In this document: one piece after another, positions 1 through 8,519 of the stretch
Layout of the letters: the number at the start of each line of letters is the position of its first letter
Position numbering within the stretch: the stretch's first letter is position 1
DNA from: Clostridiales bacterium
Lineage (GTDB): Bacteria > Bacillota_A > Clostridia > Christensenellales > Borkfalkiaceae
Assembly (NCBI GenBank): GCA_015055785.1
Contig: SVHQ01000007.1
Location: 1-25,631, forward strand
Direction of reading: 5' to 3'
DNA length: 25,631 bases
Notes under the pieces: model-generated
Seen by the model: the letters and a program-made list of their open reading frames with translations, nothing else
Databases searched by the model: none
What the model was told of the DNA's origin: nothing
Program-made: the position numbers and the translations under genes

Positions 1-1299
1 CCCTGTTTTTATTGTCGTACCAGTAACACGTCCATCCTCTAAAGAACCAGAGAAGTAATTGGTACCAGCCGAAACAGTAGAATATAATAAGTAAGGCATA
101 TTAGCAACAGGAATAGCGGAGCCAACTTTCTTAACAACAACGGAGAATTCTTTCGTTACGGGATCAACGCCCTCAATGGAAAGGGTAGCCGTAAGCTTAA
201 CTGTTGCGTCAGCATCCGTAGGAAGCGTATAAGTTACTTTGCCGCCATCTACAGCTGCGATATCATCATTATCAGAATCCCAAGAAATTACAACGTCGCT
301 GTAATCTTTACCAGCCGTAGCAAGGGCAATCTCGCCATTTTCATAAATTTCTAAATATGTGGAAAGATTTTCTTTTTCCTTTGCAAGCTTTTCACCAGCC
401 GAAATTTCCGGAACATCTTCAGGAAGCATAAGAAGTGCAGGATATTGTTCCGTACCCATGTTTTCAGCTTTCATGTAAGAAGAGTTAGAAGCAGAAATGG
501 TATTAAAGTTGCTATACGTACCAATGAAGAAGGTTTCATGTTCTAATTCTGCAGCCCAACAGCCGATAGGATTATACTTGAAAGGCGTACCTTCAGCAGT
601 CCAAAGAACTTTTGCTCTCCATTTGGTTTCTCCATCTTTTTGATATTCTTCGAGCGTAATATAGGATTTTGTTTCTCCTTTCTTAACATAGAATTTATAG
701 CCGTCATTTGCAACTTCGGCATAAACTTCTGCAGCTTCATCAGGGTTAGCCGTCATAGCAAAGAAGTTTCCATCCATTTCACCCGTTACATACAATGTCT
801 TGTCTGTGGTCTTCTGCTCAAGATACATATAGTATGCAGTGCCTTCTACGGGTTTGCAAAGGTCGTTTTCATCAACGAGTGCAGTGAACGTACAGTTGAA
901 GTCAACTGCCTTAGTAGCAGCATTATCACCGTAGGAAACAGTACCCGTAAGCACGTAAGTAAAGTCAACCGTCGATAATTCGTCAACGTTTACCGTCGTC
1001 AAGCCTTCATCGCCTGCCACCAAAGTAACGTTTGTCGTTTCGCTAAGCGACCAAGCTACGTCGTAATAAAGTCCATCATAAAGAATGGTGTTTAAAACCT
1101 CGTAGTCAGCAGTAGCTTTGCTGATGGTGTCGATGGTATTCGAATAGAGGGCTTCAGCCGCGCCTTCAAGGTCGAATTCCACCTGCGTGCCGCTTTCACT
1201 GTCTTTATTGCCGCCGAAAAACGGAAGATCACAACCAGTTGCAGCAAGACAGCTGAAACAAGTGAGCATAGCAAGAATGCCAGTCAAAAGTTTTTTCAT
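1..1299 (-). CDS. Ig-domain lipoprotein, C-terminus beyond the window
   Basis: The frame is open from the ATG whose first base is 1299 to the window edge (433 codons, no stop), so the gene is partial at its 3' end. A strong AAAGGAG lies 8 bases upstream of the ATG. The product begins with MKKLL and a hydrophobic signal ending in LAATGC, so Cys23 is the likely lipidated residue and the protein should sit on the outer face of the membrane. Residues 310-391 have the pattern of an atrophied bacterial Ig domain (VISWDSDNDDIAAVDGGKV, then a threonine-rich strand ending in FSVVVKK). Residues 50-140 look like a diverged copy. Between them is a beta-rich module (about 150-275), and a second copy of it seems to start at residue 400 (PYLLYSTVS resembles AYYMYLEQK). 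It is the last visible gene of the ABC transporter operon, 35 bases after the nuclease lipoprotein. Ligand and function are not evident; adhesion or substrate capture at the cell surface is inference. Confidence 0.8.
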   Translation of the reverse strand, partial: MKKLLTGILAMLTCFSCLAATGCDLPFFGGNKDSESGTQVEFDLEGAAEALYSNTIDTISKATADYEVLNTILYDGLYYDVAWSLSETTNVTLVAGDEGLTTVNVDELSTVDFTYVLTGTVSYGDNAATKAVDFNCTFTALVDENDLCKPVEGTAYYMYLEQKTTDKTLYVTGEMDGNFFAMTANPDEAAEVYAEVANDGYKFYVKKGETKSYITLEEYQKDGETKWRAKVLWTAEGTPFKYNPIGCWAAELEHETFFIGTYSNFNTISASNSSYMKAENMGTEQYPALLMLPEDVPEISAGEKLAKEKENLSTYLEIYENGEIALATAGKDYSDVVISWDSDNDDIAAVDGGKVTYTLPTDADATVKLTATLSIEGVDPVTKEFSVVVKKVGSAIPVANMPYLLYSTVSAGTNYFSGSLEDGRVTGTTIKTG

Positions 1300-1334
1300 T
1301 TTATATCTCCTTTATATAAATTTTTCTTTTTTAA

Positions 1335-2672
1335 TTAATGCACGTTGATATCGTTTGCTGAGAACACCTTAATCTGATATTGATCTTGATCGGTATAGTA
1401 ATCAATAATACCGTTTACGTCAATCGTTTTGTTAAGGAACTTGTCCTGCGTAATAATGTTATCTGCATCATCTTTTAAAACAACAGTACGAACAATAATT
1501 GTCTTTCCGTCTGCTTTACAAGTGAGCGTTATCGCACCGTCATTATCACCGCCGTTACTCGTTGTGTAAGCTTTTTCAACGTAAAGGTTTTCCATGGAAA
1601 CGTGCGTATAATGCGCTAATTCAAGGAAAGGTTTGGTAAGCGTAACAGACGTTGCTTCGCCATCTTCGTTTTCTTCCATGAAAGTGATAGAATAGCTGTT
1701 ATTCGTATACAAATCCGCGGTAATTTCGTTGCAAGGTATTTCTACACCTTTCTCCAATACTTGGAAATTTTCAGGGTTCGTCTTATCGTAAGCGTTATAA
1801 TTAAGGCCAGAAATTTGATAGCCGAATTGGTTGCCAGCCTCGCCAACAATACGTACACGGTAGCCTGTTTGCATATGCTTTTCGCCGGAGAAATTGAAAC
1901 CATAATATACATACATGCCATAGCTTGTATTCGTTTCTTCATCAAAGCTTTCCACGTAAACGCCTTGTGCATACTGTTTTGTGATGATGCCTTCAAAAGC
2001 CACACGTTGACCAAGGTATTTCTCTCTATTCAAGCAAAGTTCTCTTAAATCAAGCTCAATAGCGTTTGCGTAATAGAAATCGGGATCTTTTTCGCCAGAG
2101 TGCATATTTAATTTAAAACGAACGGCTTGGTCGATGGCTAACGTACAAGTTTCGCCATAACGGGTTTCCATTGTTTTCGAACCCACAGCTAAGCCGTTTT
2201 GGAGCAGTTCGATATTCAGACAACGGTAATCTGTCATTTCGGCATTCTTATACCAAACCCATAAAAGGTATCTTTCGCCCGTAGAGTCCACAGCCCAAGT
2301 AGTGCTATCAGCTTCGAGGACGATAGAGGTTGCTTTTTCAAGACGTTCTTTAGTAAAACGAGATGCTTTTTTGCCCCATTCCTCAATTTTACCAGTGGAT
2401 TCGGGGGTGTTTACAGCAAGATATCTTGCTTTTATTTTACCCGACAAACCAGAGGAAGATACGTTGAAATGTGTGGTGTCGCCGTCGATATGTGTTGCAA
2501 ATGAAGCTTCCGTTTTTAAAGACGTTACGTCATTCATATCCAATTTGACTTGCGCGGCATAGTCAATTTGTTGCGGTTGATTTTGGTCAGACGAATTGCC
2601 ACTATCGCAAGCTGCAAACAAGCCGAATGCAGAAACAATCGCTAACAATAATGATAAAATTTTCTTTTTCAT
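1335..2672 (-). CDS. Thermonuclease-domain (SNase-like) lipoprotein
   Basis: This 445-residue protein has a lipoprotein signal (LFAAC, Cys22 lipidated), so it is probably anchored outside the cell. Residues 58-163 match the staphylococcal nuclease fold: HIDGDTTHF (61-69), then ARYLAVNTPE (82-91), then TGERYLLWVW (131-140) and LLQNGLA (156-162). In nuclease numbering the catalytic Arg35, Glu43 and Arg87 appear to be kept as Arg83, Glu91 and Arg134. Asp40, a calcium ligand, is Asn88 here. Two OB-like segments follow (about 214-300 and 348-440), as in DNA-binding folds. The family cleaves DNA and RNA to 3'-nucleotides with calcium. It lies 36 bases after the solute-binding protein gene and 35 bases before the Ig lipoprotein, with AAGGT before the ATG. 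Its place in a transporter operon is unusual and suggests that it feeds the importer. The domain call is firm; activity is likely but unproven because of the Asp40 change. Confidence 0.82.
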   Translation of the reverse strand: MKKKILSLLLAIVSAFGLFAACDSGNSSDQNQPQQIDYAAQVKLDMNDVTSLKTEASFATHIDGDTTHFNVSSSGLSGKIKARYLAVNTPESTGKIEEWGKKASRFTKERLEKATSIVLEADSTTWAVDSTGERYLLWVWYKNAEMTDYRCLNIELLQNGLAVGSKTMETRYGETCTLAIDQAVRFKLNMHSGEKDPDFYYANAIELDLRELCLNREKYLGQRVAFEGIITKQYAQGVYVESFDEETNTSYGMYVYYGFNFSGEKHMQTGYRVRIVGEAGNQFGYQISGLNYNAYDKTNPENFQVLEKGVEIPCNEITADLYTNNSYSITFMEENEDGEATSVTLTKPFLELAHYTHVSMENLYVEKAYTTSNGGDNDGAITLTCKADGKTIIVRTVVLKDDADNIITQDKFLNKTIDVNGIIDYYTDQDQYQIKVFSANDINVH

Positions 2673-2708
2673 AAAGTTTACCTTAAATTGTTTAGATAAT
2701 TTGTTTAA

Positions 2709-4247
2709 TTATTTGTCGTACGTATTTTTCAAGTTTGTATATGCTTTATCTAATAAGCCTTGAATCATTTCTGCTGCCGTTTTGCCTTCAAGGGGATATT
2801 CAAAAGCATTCTTCATAAGCTGATCCATCGTGTCACGCGCATCAGAAGAACCTACGAAAGCAGGGGAAACAAAGTAATAATTATTAGCTGCAAATTCCAT
2901 CGTCAATTTAACGCTGGCTGCTTGCAAGTTTTCGTTGCCGTATGCTTCGATGCCAAGCGTTTCATTCTTAAGCATAGGTTCGCCTTGTACGTTTGCAAGG
3001 AATTCATCAGATGCGTAAACGTCTTCATCTTGAAGAACCGATTGAATCGCACAAGTATAACCGTTGTTCATGGAGAATCTTGCTTGATATTCAAGGCTGG
3101 TAGTGATGTATTTTGCAAACAACCATGCAGCTGCCGTTTCTTGATTGTTTTGTTTCTTGAAAAGACAGATGGAAGGCCCTTGCGAAATCATCTTAGGATT
3201 TTCAGGATCTTCTTGAGGAATCATAGCAACGCCTACTTCGAAGGGATATGCATCATTTACTTTTTCAGGTCTTTGATAGGTAGCACCTGCGGAAGAACCG
3301 ATACACATAAAGGATTTCGTTTTAGATTGCGTTGTTTCTTTGAAAAGGTCAGACGTATATTTACCGAAAACAGCTTTCGTTGTTACGTAGTCTTTTTCAT
3401 ACCATTCTCTAAATGTTTTAACAAAGTCACGGTTGGTTTCGTTGTTAAAAGCAAAATGGTTGCCTTTTTCATTCGTTGTGTAGCCGGATTCAAGTTGTTC
3501 CGTCATCGTGATAAACCAGTTTGCACCAGAGTCATAACCCAAAGGAATACAGGGATTTGCTGCTTGACCGCCTTCTTTTGCGTTTTCAATTTCAAGAATT
3601 TTCTTGCAGGTTTGTTCCATTTCTTCCCACGTAGTAGGCACTTTAAGGTTGTTAGCTTGGAAATAGGTCGCATTATAATACAACAATTCCGTAGATTTCA
3701 TCAAAGGAAGGGTGTACATTTTATTGTCGCCGTACATTTTGCCTTCTTCATAATAGAAAGGAACGTAGTCATCAATTTGAGCCTGCGTTAAGCCAACTGT
3801 TTCTGTCGATCCGTCGTTTTTCGTAACCGTCAAATCACTTGCAATATAGTCGTCAAGCGTAAGAACGGCTTTCGATTTGTTGTAAAGAGCAACGTGGTCG
3901 GGATAGCAAGCAGCCAAGGAAGGGCCACGGCCAGTAGAAAGCTCCGTTTTAACTTGGTCACGAATGCCTTCATAATCACCGAAAGATTTGTGGCTAACAG
4001 TGACGTTGGGATAAATTTTGTTGAAACTTGTTACGCAATCGTTAACGATGTCTTGAAGTGCAGCACCCATGCTGTGATAGAAAGTAATGGTAACTTTGCT
4101 ACCATCGTAAGCCGTAACACCTACGTCGCCTGTTTGAATACCGCTAACGCCACCTTTATCGCCGCCGCAAGCTGTAAGCGACAAAGCGTTCACTGCAACA
4201 AGCAATGAAGAAGTGAGAGAAAGCAAAATTTTCGTTGTCTTTTTCAT
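2709..4247 (-). CDS. ABC transporter solute-binding lipoprotein, UgpB-like
   Basis: The 512-residue product has a lipoprotein signal (LSLTACGG, Cys27) and the layout of a family 1 extracellular solute-binding protein. TITFYHSMGAALQDIVNDC near the mature N-terminus resembles the WHSMGG segment of glycerol-3-phosphate binder UgpB. ELLYYNATYFQANNL and TTWEEMEQTCKKI are hinge-region hallmarks of this sugar-binder cluster, and a C-terminal AAAWLFAKYITT helix follows. It captures the ligand for the two permeases encoded just upstream (41 bases away across an A/T pentanucleotide repeat). AAAGGAAG precedes the ATG at good spacing. The ligand cannot be read from sequence: glycerol-3-phosphate, glycerophosphodiesters, oligosaccharides or a nucleic-acid breakdown product are all possible. 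The neighbouring nuclease gene makes the last worth testing. Confidence 0.88.
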   Translation of the reverse strand: MKKTTKILLSLTSSLLVAVNALSLTACGGDKGGVSGIQTGDVGVTAYDGSKVTITFYHSMGAALQDIVNDCVTSFNKIYPNVTVSHKSFGDYEGIRDQVKTELSTGRGPSLAACYPDHVALYNKSKAVLTLDDYIASDLTVTKNDGSTETVGLTQAQIDDYVPFYYEEGKMYGDNKMYTLPLMKSTELLYYNATYFQANNLKVPTTWEEMEQTCKKILEIENAKEGGQAANPCIPLGYDSGANWFITMTEQLESGYTTNEKGNHFAFNNETNRDFVKTFREWYEKDYVTTKAVFGKYTSDLFKETTQSKTKSFMCIGSSAGATYQRPEKVNDAYPFEVGVAMIPQEDPENPKMISQGPSICLFKKQNNQETAAAWLFAKYITTSLEYQARFSMNNGYTCAIQSVLQDEDVYASDEFLANVQGEPMLKNETLGIEAYGNENLQAASVKLTMEFAANNYYFVSPAFVGSSDARDTMDQLMKNAFEYPLEGKTAAEMIQGLLDKAYTNLKNTYDK

Positions 4248-4258
4248 AATAAACTTCC

Positions 4259-4290
4259 TTTATTTTATTTTATTTTTTATTTTATTTTTA
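4259..4290. repeat. TTTTA-type short repeat between permease and binding-protein genes
   Basis: About 32 bases made almost only of TTTTA or TTTTTA units fill the gap between the permease 2 stop codon and the ribosome binding site of the solute-binding protein. Slippage here would change the spacing upstream of the binding-protein gene without touching a reading frame. No hairpin is visible. Confidence 0.6.
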
Positions 4291-5313
4291 GCCTTTAATA
4301 CCGCTTCTGGATACGCCTTTCATAATATATTTACGAAGGAATACGAACACCAGGAATAAGGGGATGGAAACCATGGTTACAGCCGCCATCTGTAAGGGGA
4401 TATCGGGTTGTTGGTTGTCCGCAGAAGTAAACGCTTCTCTAAGACCGATGGTGATCAAATAATAATCGGGGTTAGTCGTTGTGAGTTTGGGCCACATATA
4501 CGTATTCCATGCACCCATCATCTTCAAAATCGTAATCGAAATCAAAGTGGGGAGCGCAAGAGGAATCATTACCTTCCAAAGATATTTGAAATCATTCGTG
4601 CCATCTACTTTTGCCGCTAAATACAATTCGTTTGGAATCTGCATAAAGTTTTGTCTTAAAAGGTAGATGTAGAAAACGCTCACGAGGAAGGGGATGGTGA
4701 GGTTAAAGAAAGAATTTAACCAACCCGTTTCACCAAATTGCATCAACCAGCCAAAATCACCTACCGTTTTATAATTAGTGATTGTGAACAATTCACCGGG
4801 AATCATCATGGTTGCAAGTAAGAATGCAAATAACACATTTTTACCCTTGAATTCCAAACGAGCCAATGCAAAAGCAGAAAGAACGGTGATTACCAAGGAC
4901 ATTACAGTGGAACAAACACCGATAATCAATGTATTTAAGAAATAATCTTCCAAGTCGGTGGTAGAAAATACTTCTGCATAGTTTAAGAAATCTCTCGGAC
5001 CATTAGGGAACAAGACGAGTTCCAATTTTGCGTCGTAATATTCGTTTAAAGATTTCAACGAGGTTGCAATCATCCAAATAAACGGGAAAACGACGATAAA
5101 AGCCATGATTGTGAGGAAGGCATACAAGCCAACTTGACCCATAATTTTTCCAATGGCTTGCTTTTGAGCTACCGTTTTCATGTCTTTCTCGTGCATAACG
5201 CCTTGTACAAGGTTGTCTGTTTCCGTTAAAGGCACGGTGCTTTCCGCGACTTCTGTATTTTCGGGAATGGAGGTATTTACGTTTTCTTGAGTCTCATGTT
5301 CAAATTCGTTCAT
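4288..5313 (-). CDS. Carbohydrate-type ABC transporter permease, MalG/UgpE-like
   Basis: The 341-residue product is a MalG/UgpE-class inner permease subunit. After a hydrophilic N-terminal arm of about 60 residues come six hydrophobic segments (roughly 62-84, 124-150, 158-175, 203-220, 252-268, 308-326). The cytoplasmic EAA loop that docks on the ATPase is at about 229-251 (YLAAKVDGTNDFKYLWKVMIPLALP region), with the conserved Ala-Ala, Asp-Gly and Pro. A C-terminal RKYIMKGVSRSGIKG is the usual MalG-type ending (KGLTxGAVKG). The ATG lies 11 bases after the permease 1 stop, and the AGGAGG site overlaps that stop, so the two are translationally close. The N-terminal arm is longer and more acidic than usual for the family. 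Confidence 0.92.
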   Translation of the reverse strand: MNEFEHETQENVNTSIPENTEVAESTVPLTETDNLVQGVMHEKDMKTVAQKQAIGKIMGQVGLYAFLTIMAFIVVFPFIWMIATSLKSLNEYYDAKLELVLFPNGPRDFLNYAEVFSTTDLEDYFLNTLIIGVCSTVMSLVITVLSAFALARLEFKGKNVLFAFLLATMMIPGELFTITNYKTVGDFGWLMQFGETGWLNSFFNLTIPFLVSVFYIYLLRQNFMQIPNELYLAAKVDGTNDFKYLWKVMIPLALPTLISITILKMMGAWNTYMWPKLTTTNPDYYLITIGLREAFTSADNQQPDIPLQMAAVTMVSIPLFLVFVFLRKYIMKGVSRSGIKG

Positions 5314-5324
5314 TATTTACCTCC

Positions 5325-6395
5325 TTAGTAGTGTGTTGTTTTTTTGCTGACATACAGGTTTATCATGGTGACGATAAAGATAATCATAAATAAGATAAGG
5401 GCTGCAGCACTTGCTTCACCATATTGCGCTTGTGGCAACGTAGCGTAGATATAACCAACCATGGTGAAGAGCTGACCATCTGCCATTGTATCGCCAAAGA
5501 TACCGATAATACTGCTATATTCTTTAAAGCCGCCGATGAAACCGGTTATAATTACATAAGCAAGCATCGGGGAAAGAAGGGGGATGGTGATTTTGGTAAA
5601 GACTCTCCAACGAGGAGTACTGTCAATCATTGCCGCTTCATAATATTGCTTATTTACGCTTTGCAAACCGCCAAGCAAAATAAGAATTTTAAAAGGCAGT
5701 GCATTCCAAATGATATAGATACAAAGCACAAATAATTTGGGCCAATAGCTTGTGGTAAAAATTTCTTGACCGACCCCATCGATCCAGTTGATGGGCTCAA
5801 GTCCCAATTTCATCAAAACGTTATTTACAAACCCCCATGATTCGACGAGGTGAGTTTTTTCAAAAGGCCCAACAACGTCGAAAATTGCTGCGAATACCAT
5901 ACCAATAGCAATCGAGTTGGTTACGTAAGGCAAGAAGAAAATCGTTTGAAAGGTTTTCTGTAAGGGTTTAATGGAATTAAGCGCTACCGCAATCAATAGA
6001 GCTAAAAGAGTGGAAAGGGGAACCGTAATAAAACAGACTAACAACGTATTTATTAAGGCATTTTTGAAATTTCCACCTTTGGGGAGCTCTGTGGTGAATA
6101 CGGTGACAAAATTATTGAAGCCGAATTCGTATTTTTCGCCACCGATATTGCCCAACGAGTTGTAGTTATCCAAGAAAGCAACACGCACGGTATTGATGAT
6201 AGGCCATACTGTGAATATAGCCAAAAGCGCGAGTGCAGGGAGGAGATAAATCCAACCTTTCCATTTGTCAAATTTTATTTTATTGAGGAATTTCACTCTT
6301 TTTGTTTGCATGGAAGAGGATTCCTTTATAGATGTAGCCGCGTCGGAAGATGTTTCCTGAACTACGGTTACATCATTATTTTTATTATCCATCAT
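5325..6395 (-). CDS. Carbohydrate-type ABC transporter permease, MalF/UgpA-like
   Basis: This 356-residue protein is the MalF/UgpA-class partner permease. A charged N-terminal arm (1-46) precedes the first membrane segment (WIYLLPALALLAIFTVWP, 48-65); further segments are at about 112-140, 152-172, 222-242, 276-290 and 328-350. The EAA loop is at 252-273 (YEAAMIDSTPRWRVFTKITIP). The usual Asp-Gly-Ala reads Asp-Ser-Thr here, a mild change. It forms the heterodimeric channel with the MalG-like subunit encoded next. The start is supported by AAGGAG six bases upstream of the ATG; a second ATG follows at once. Substrate identity is not shown by the sequence. Confidence 0.92.
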   Translation of the reverse strand: MMDNKNNDVTVVQETSSDAATSIKESSSMQTKRVKFLNKIKFDKWKGWIYLLPALALLAIFTVWPIINTVRVAFLDNYNSLGNIGGEKYEFGFNNFVTVFTTELPKGGNFKNALINTLLVCFITVPLSTLLALLIAVALNSIKPLQKTFQTIFFLPYVTNSIAIGMVFAAIFDVVGPFEKTHLVESWGFVNNVLMKLGLEPINWIDGVGQEIFTTSYWPKLFVLCIYIIWNALPFKILILLGGLQSVNKQYYEAAMIDSTPRWRVFTKITIPLLSPMLAYVIITGFIGGFKEYSSIIGIFGDTMADGQLFTMVGYIYATLPQAQYGEASAAALILFMIIFIVTMINLYVSKKTTHY

Positions 6396-6437
6396 AAAAT
6401 ACTCCTTCTTTACAAAAGATTTGCAAATATAAACGGA

Positions 6438-7535
6438 TTAATTAAAATAAATTCTTTCTTCCGTTTCAGCGTCAAAGAGGAATACCTTGTGCGCTTTCAA
6501 AGAGAATTTAACTTCCGTAGCGGACGCATCAATTTTATTGTCTGCATTGATAATTGAACGAACGACGGGGTTTAAAGATTCTGCGTGGCGGGAAACAATG
6601 CTCACGTCGCGCCCCATAACTTCTACGTTCGACATTTCACAAACCAATTCACCGTTTTCATTCAAATCAAAACCTTCAGGACGTACACCGATTGTTACGT
6701 TGCAATCCTGCACGCCTTTCACGTCCAAAACAGCACTTTCACCAATGTACAATTTTTCGTCCTTTACGCAACCCTTAAATACGTTGATAGGGGGCGTACC
6801 AAGGAATTTAGCAACGAAAAGGTTGGTAGGGTTATCATAAATTTCTTGAGGTTTTCCTACCTGCTGTACAACGCCGAGCTTCATAACGACGATCATATCG
6901 GAAATACTCATAGCTTCTTCTTGGTCGTGCGTAACGAAAACGGTCGTGATGCCCGTTTCTTTCTGAATTCTTCTAATTTCTTCACGCGTTTGCAATCTCA
7001 AACGAGCGTCGAGGTTGGAAAGAGGTTCGTCCAAAAGCAAAACGCGAGGCATTTTTACAAGTGCACGCGCGATGGCAACACGTTGTTGCTGACCACCAGA
7101 CAATTCGCTGGGTTTTCTGTCCATCAATTCGTCGATTTGAACAAGTTTAGCCGCCTGATGCGCACGTTCCAACATTTGCTCTTTCGTCATCTTGTCCTTA
7201 CCTTTCAAATTTTGCAAGGGGAACAAAATGTTTTGTTGTACGGTCATGTGCGGATAAAGTGCATAGTTTTGGAAAACGAGCCCAATACCTCTATTTTCGG
7301 GGGACAATTCCGTAACGTCTTCGTCACCGAAGAAAATCTTACCCGACGTAGGCTGTTGTAAACCACTAATCATATAAAGCGTAGTGGATTTACCGCAACC
7401 AGAGGGGCCAAGAAGCCCTACGAGTTTACCATCGGGGATTGTAAAAGTGAAGTTATTGACAGCAACAACTTCTTCGCCCGATTTTTTGTTACGGCTAGGA
7501 AAGATTTTGGTGAGATTTTGTAATTCTACTTTCAT
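6438..7535 (-). CDS. ugpC: ABC transporter ATP-binding protein, MsmX/UgpC/MalK family
   Basis: The 365-residue product has all ATPase motifs: Walker A GPSGCGKST (43-51), Q-loop Gln89, signature LSGGQ (145-149), Walker B VLLLDE (165-170), D-loop SNLDARLR (173-180) and H-loop His203. The C-terminal 120 residues (from about 245) fit the TOBE/OB regulatory domain of the MalK-MsmX group, with IGVRPEGF as its hallmark. It powers import of the ligand bound by the UgpB-like lipoprotein. GGGAGG lies just upstream of the ATG. The gene is first of the five-gene transporter cluster; MsmX-type ATPases often serve several importers, so it may not be dedicated. A weak TTGGAT-17-TAAATT lies in the 76-base gap behind the RDD gene, so it could be transcribed alone or with that gene. 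The symbol is by family resemblance only. Confidence 0.93.
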   Translation of the reverse strand: MKVELQNLTKIFPSRNKKSGEEVVAVNNFTFTIPDGKLVGLLGPSGCGKSTTLYMISGLQQPTSGKIFFGDEDVTELSPENRGIGLVFQNYALYPHMTVQQNILFPLQNLKGKDKMTKEQMLERAHQAAKLVQIDELMDRKPSELSGGQQQRVAIARALVKMPRVLLLDEPLSNLDARLRLQTREEIRRIQKETGITTVFVTHDQEEAMSISDMIVVMKLGVVQQVGKPQEIYDNPTNLFVAKFLGTPPINVFKGCVKDEKLYIGESAVLDVKGVQDCNVTIGVRPEGFDLNENGELVCEMSNVEVMGRDVSIVSRHAESLNPVVRSIINADNKIDASATEVKFSLKAHKVFLFDAETEERIYFN

Positions 7536-7611
7536 ATAACCTCCCTGAAAGCTTGCTTAATTTATTTAATCAACTATTGATAATTTATCTTTCGTTGAAT
7601 TTAAATCCAAT

Positions 7612-8406
7612 TTAGTTTTGATTTTTCACTTCTTCTTCATGCTTTGCCTGTTTATAGGCAATCAATTCTTCTTCAGAATCAAATATTTGCTGGCTTGCAA
7701 AGTCCACAACCACCGTATCGGAAAGCAAATCGTGGATAGAGGAATTTGTTTGTGTGGCAATCATAACGCCGATTTGTAAAACGAAGAAAAGTATAAGTAC
7801 AATGATGCCGACAGACCCCAACATTCCAAAAAGAATCATAATAAAGAGGAAAATAGGGAACATGGTCTCCATCGCATACAAACCGACGATAGAACGGATA
7901 AACAATATGGGATTGGATATTTTTACACAATTGGTGCGCATTACGGCAAGTCCGAACACTTTCTTGCCAAGAGTTTGCCCATTTTTCAAGAATAAGGGGA
8001 CAATGAAATATGCACCAGCGATTCCCATCAATATGCTAATACAAGCAATTGTTAAAACGAGTGAAAATAATTTTGAATGCAGAGCCATAAATTCAGAGTC
8101 TGCTTTTAAAAGTTCATCAAGCTCTTGCAGAGCGATTTCTTTTGCTTTTTTATACGCTTCTTTTTCTTCTTGCGATAAAGCGTTATATTCTTCCTCGGTA
8201 ATTTGAAGATTAATTTCGTGCTTGTCCTCAATTTGCTGTAAAAATACCTCTTGTCGAGTTTGATAAGACTCCAAACAAGCATCATATTTTACAATCGCGC
8301 TTACAGCCAAAGCCGCCCCAGTCGCCAAAATGACAGTGAGGATAAAATCTAAGATATAAGCGGAAATACGCTTCCAAAAATTGGCTTTTTGCAAACTGAT
8401 GGACAT
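7612..8406 (-). CDS. RDD-family membrane protein
   Basis: From the ATG at 8406 the product has 264 residues. That start is preferred over one 23 codons upstream (8475), because AAAGGA lies 8 bases before it and the RDD domain starts right after it (FWKRISAYILDFIL, 10-23, with the Arg and Asp that name the family). Membrane segments are at about 18-38, 114-140, 166-190 and 192-218. NGQTLGKKVFGLAVM (142-156) and SIHDLLSDTVVVD (223-235) are the other family marks. A charged loop of about 70 residues (41-112), rich in Glu, Lys and Gln and probably a helical hairpin, separates helices 1 and 2; this is long for the family. Function of RDD proteins is mostly unknown; some are linked to ion transport. 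It precedes the ABC ATPase gene by 76 bases and may share its transcript. Confidence 0.8.
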   Translation of the reverse strand: MSISLQKANFWKRISAYILDFILTVILATGAALAVSAIVKYDACLESYQTRQEVFLQQIEDKHEINLQITEEEYNALSQEEKEAYKKAKEIALQELDELLKADSEFMALHSKLFSLVLTIACISILMGIAGAYFIVPLFLKNGQTLGKKVFGLAVMRTNCVKISNPILFIRSIVGLYAMETMFPIFLFIMILFGMLGSVGIIVLILFFVLQIGVMIATQTNSSIHDLLSDTVVVDFASQQIFDSEEELIAYKQAKHEEEVKNQN

Positions 8407-8492
8407 AAATAAATTCCTTTTGAGTGCCGAAAGATCACTAACTGATATAGCAAAAAGATGAAGTAGCATTGTCATGAAAACAATGAAATTTT

Positions 8493-8519
8493 TTTTGTAG
8501 ATATGGTATATCTACAAAA
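8493..8519. promoter_or_regulatory. Perfect 12-bp inverted repeat, candidate operator
   Basis: Arms TTTTGTAGATAT (8493-8504) and ATATCTACAAAA (8508-8519) are exact reverse complements around GGT. The TGTA...TACA shape fits a dimeric repressor site such as a GntR-type operator, or an RNA hairpin in the leader of the minus-strand RDD gene, whose start is about 90 bases away. A further half-site TATCTACAA occurs at 8596-8604. No regulator gene is in the window, so the binding protein is unknown. Confidence 0.5.

Noticed and set aside
640..1274. Short ORFs on both strands at 543-740, 640-978 and 1092-1274
   Set aside because: They are shadows of the partial Ig-domain lipoprotein frame, which is open from 1299 to the window edge.
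2760..3791. 343-codon plus-strand ORF inside the solute-binding protein gene
   Set aside because: It is antisense to a well-supported lipoprotein gene, has no ribosome binding site and gives a Phe/Arg/Cys-rich product typical of a shadow frame.
6585..7361. 258-codon plus-strand ORF
   Set aside because: It is antisense to the ABC ATPase, whose motifs are all intact; no start signal or recognisable domain.
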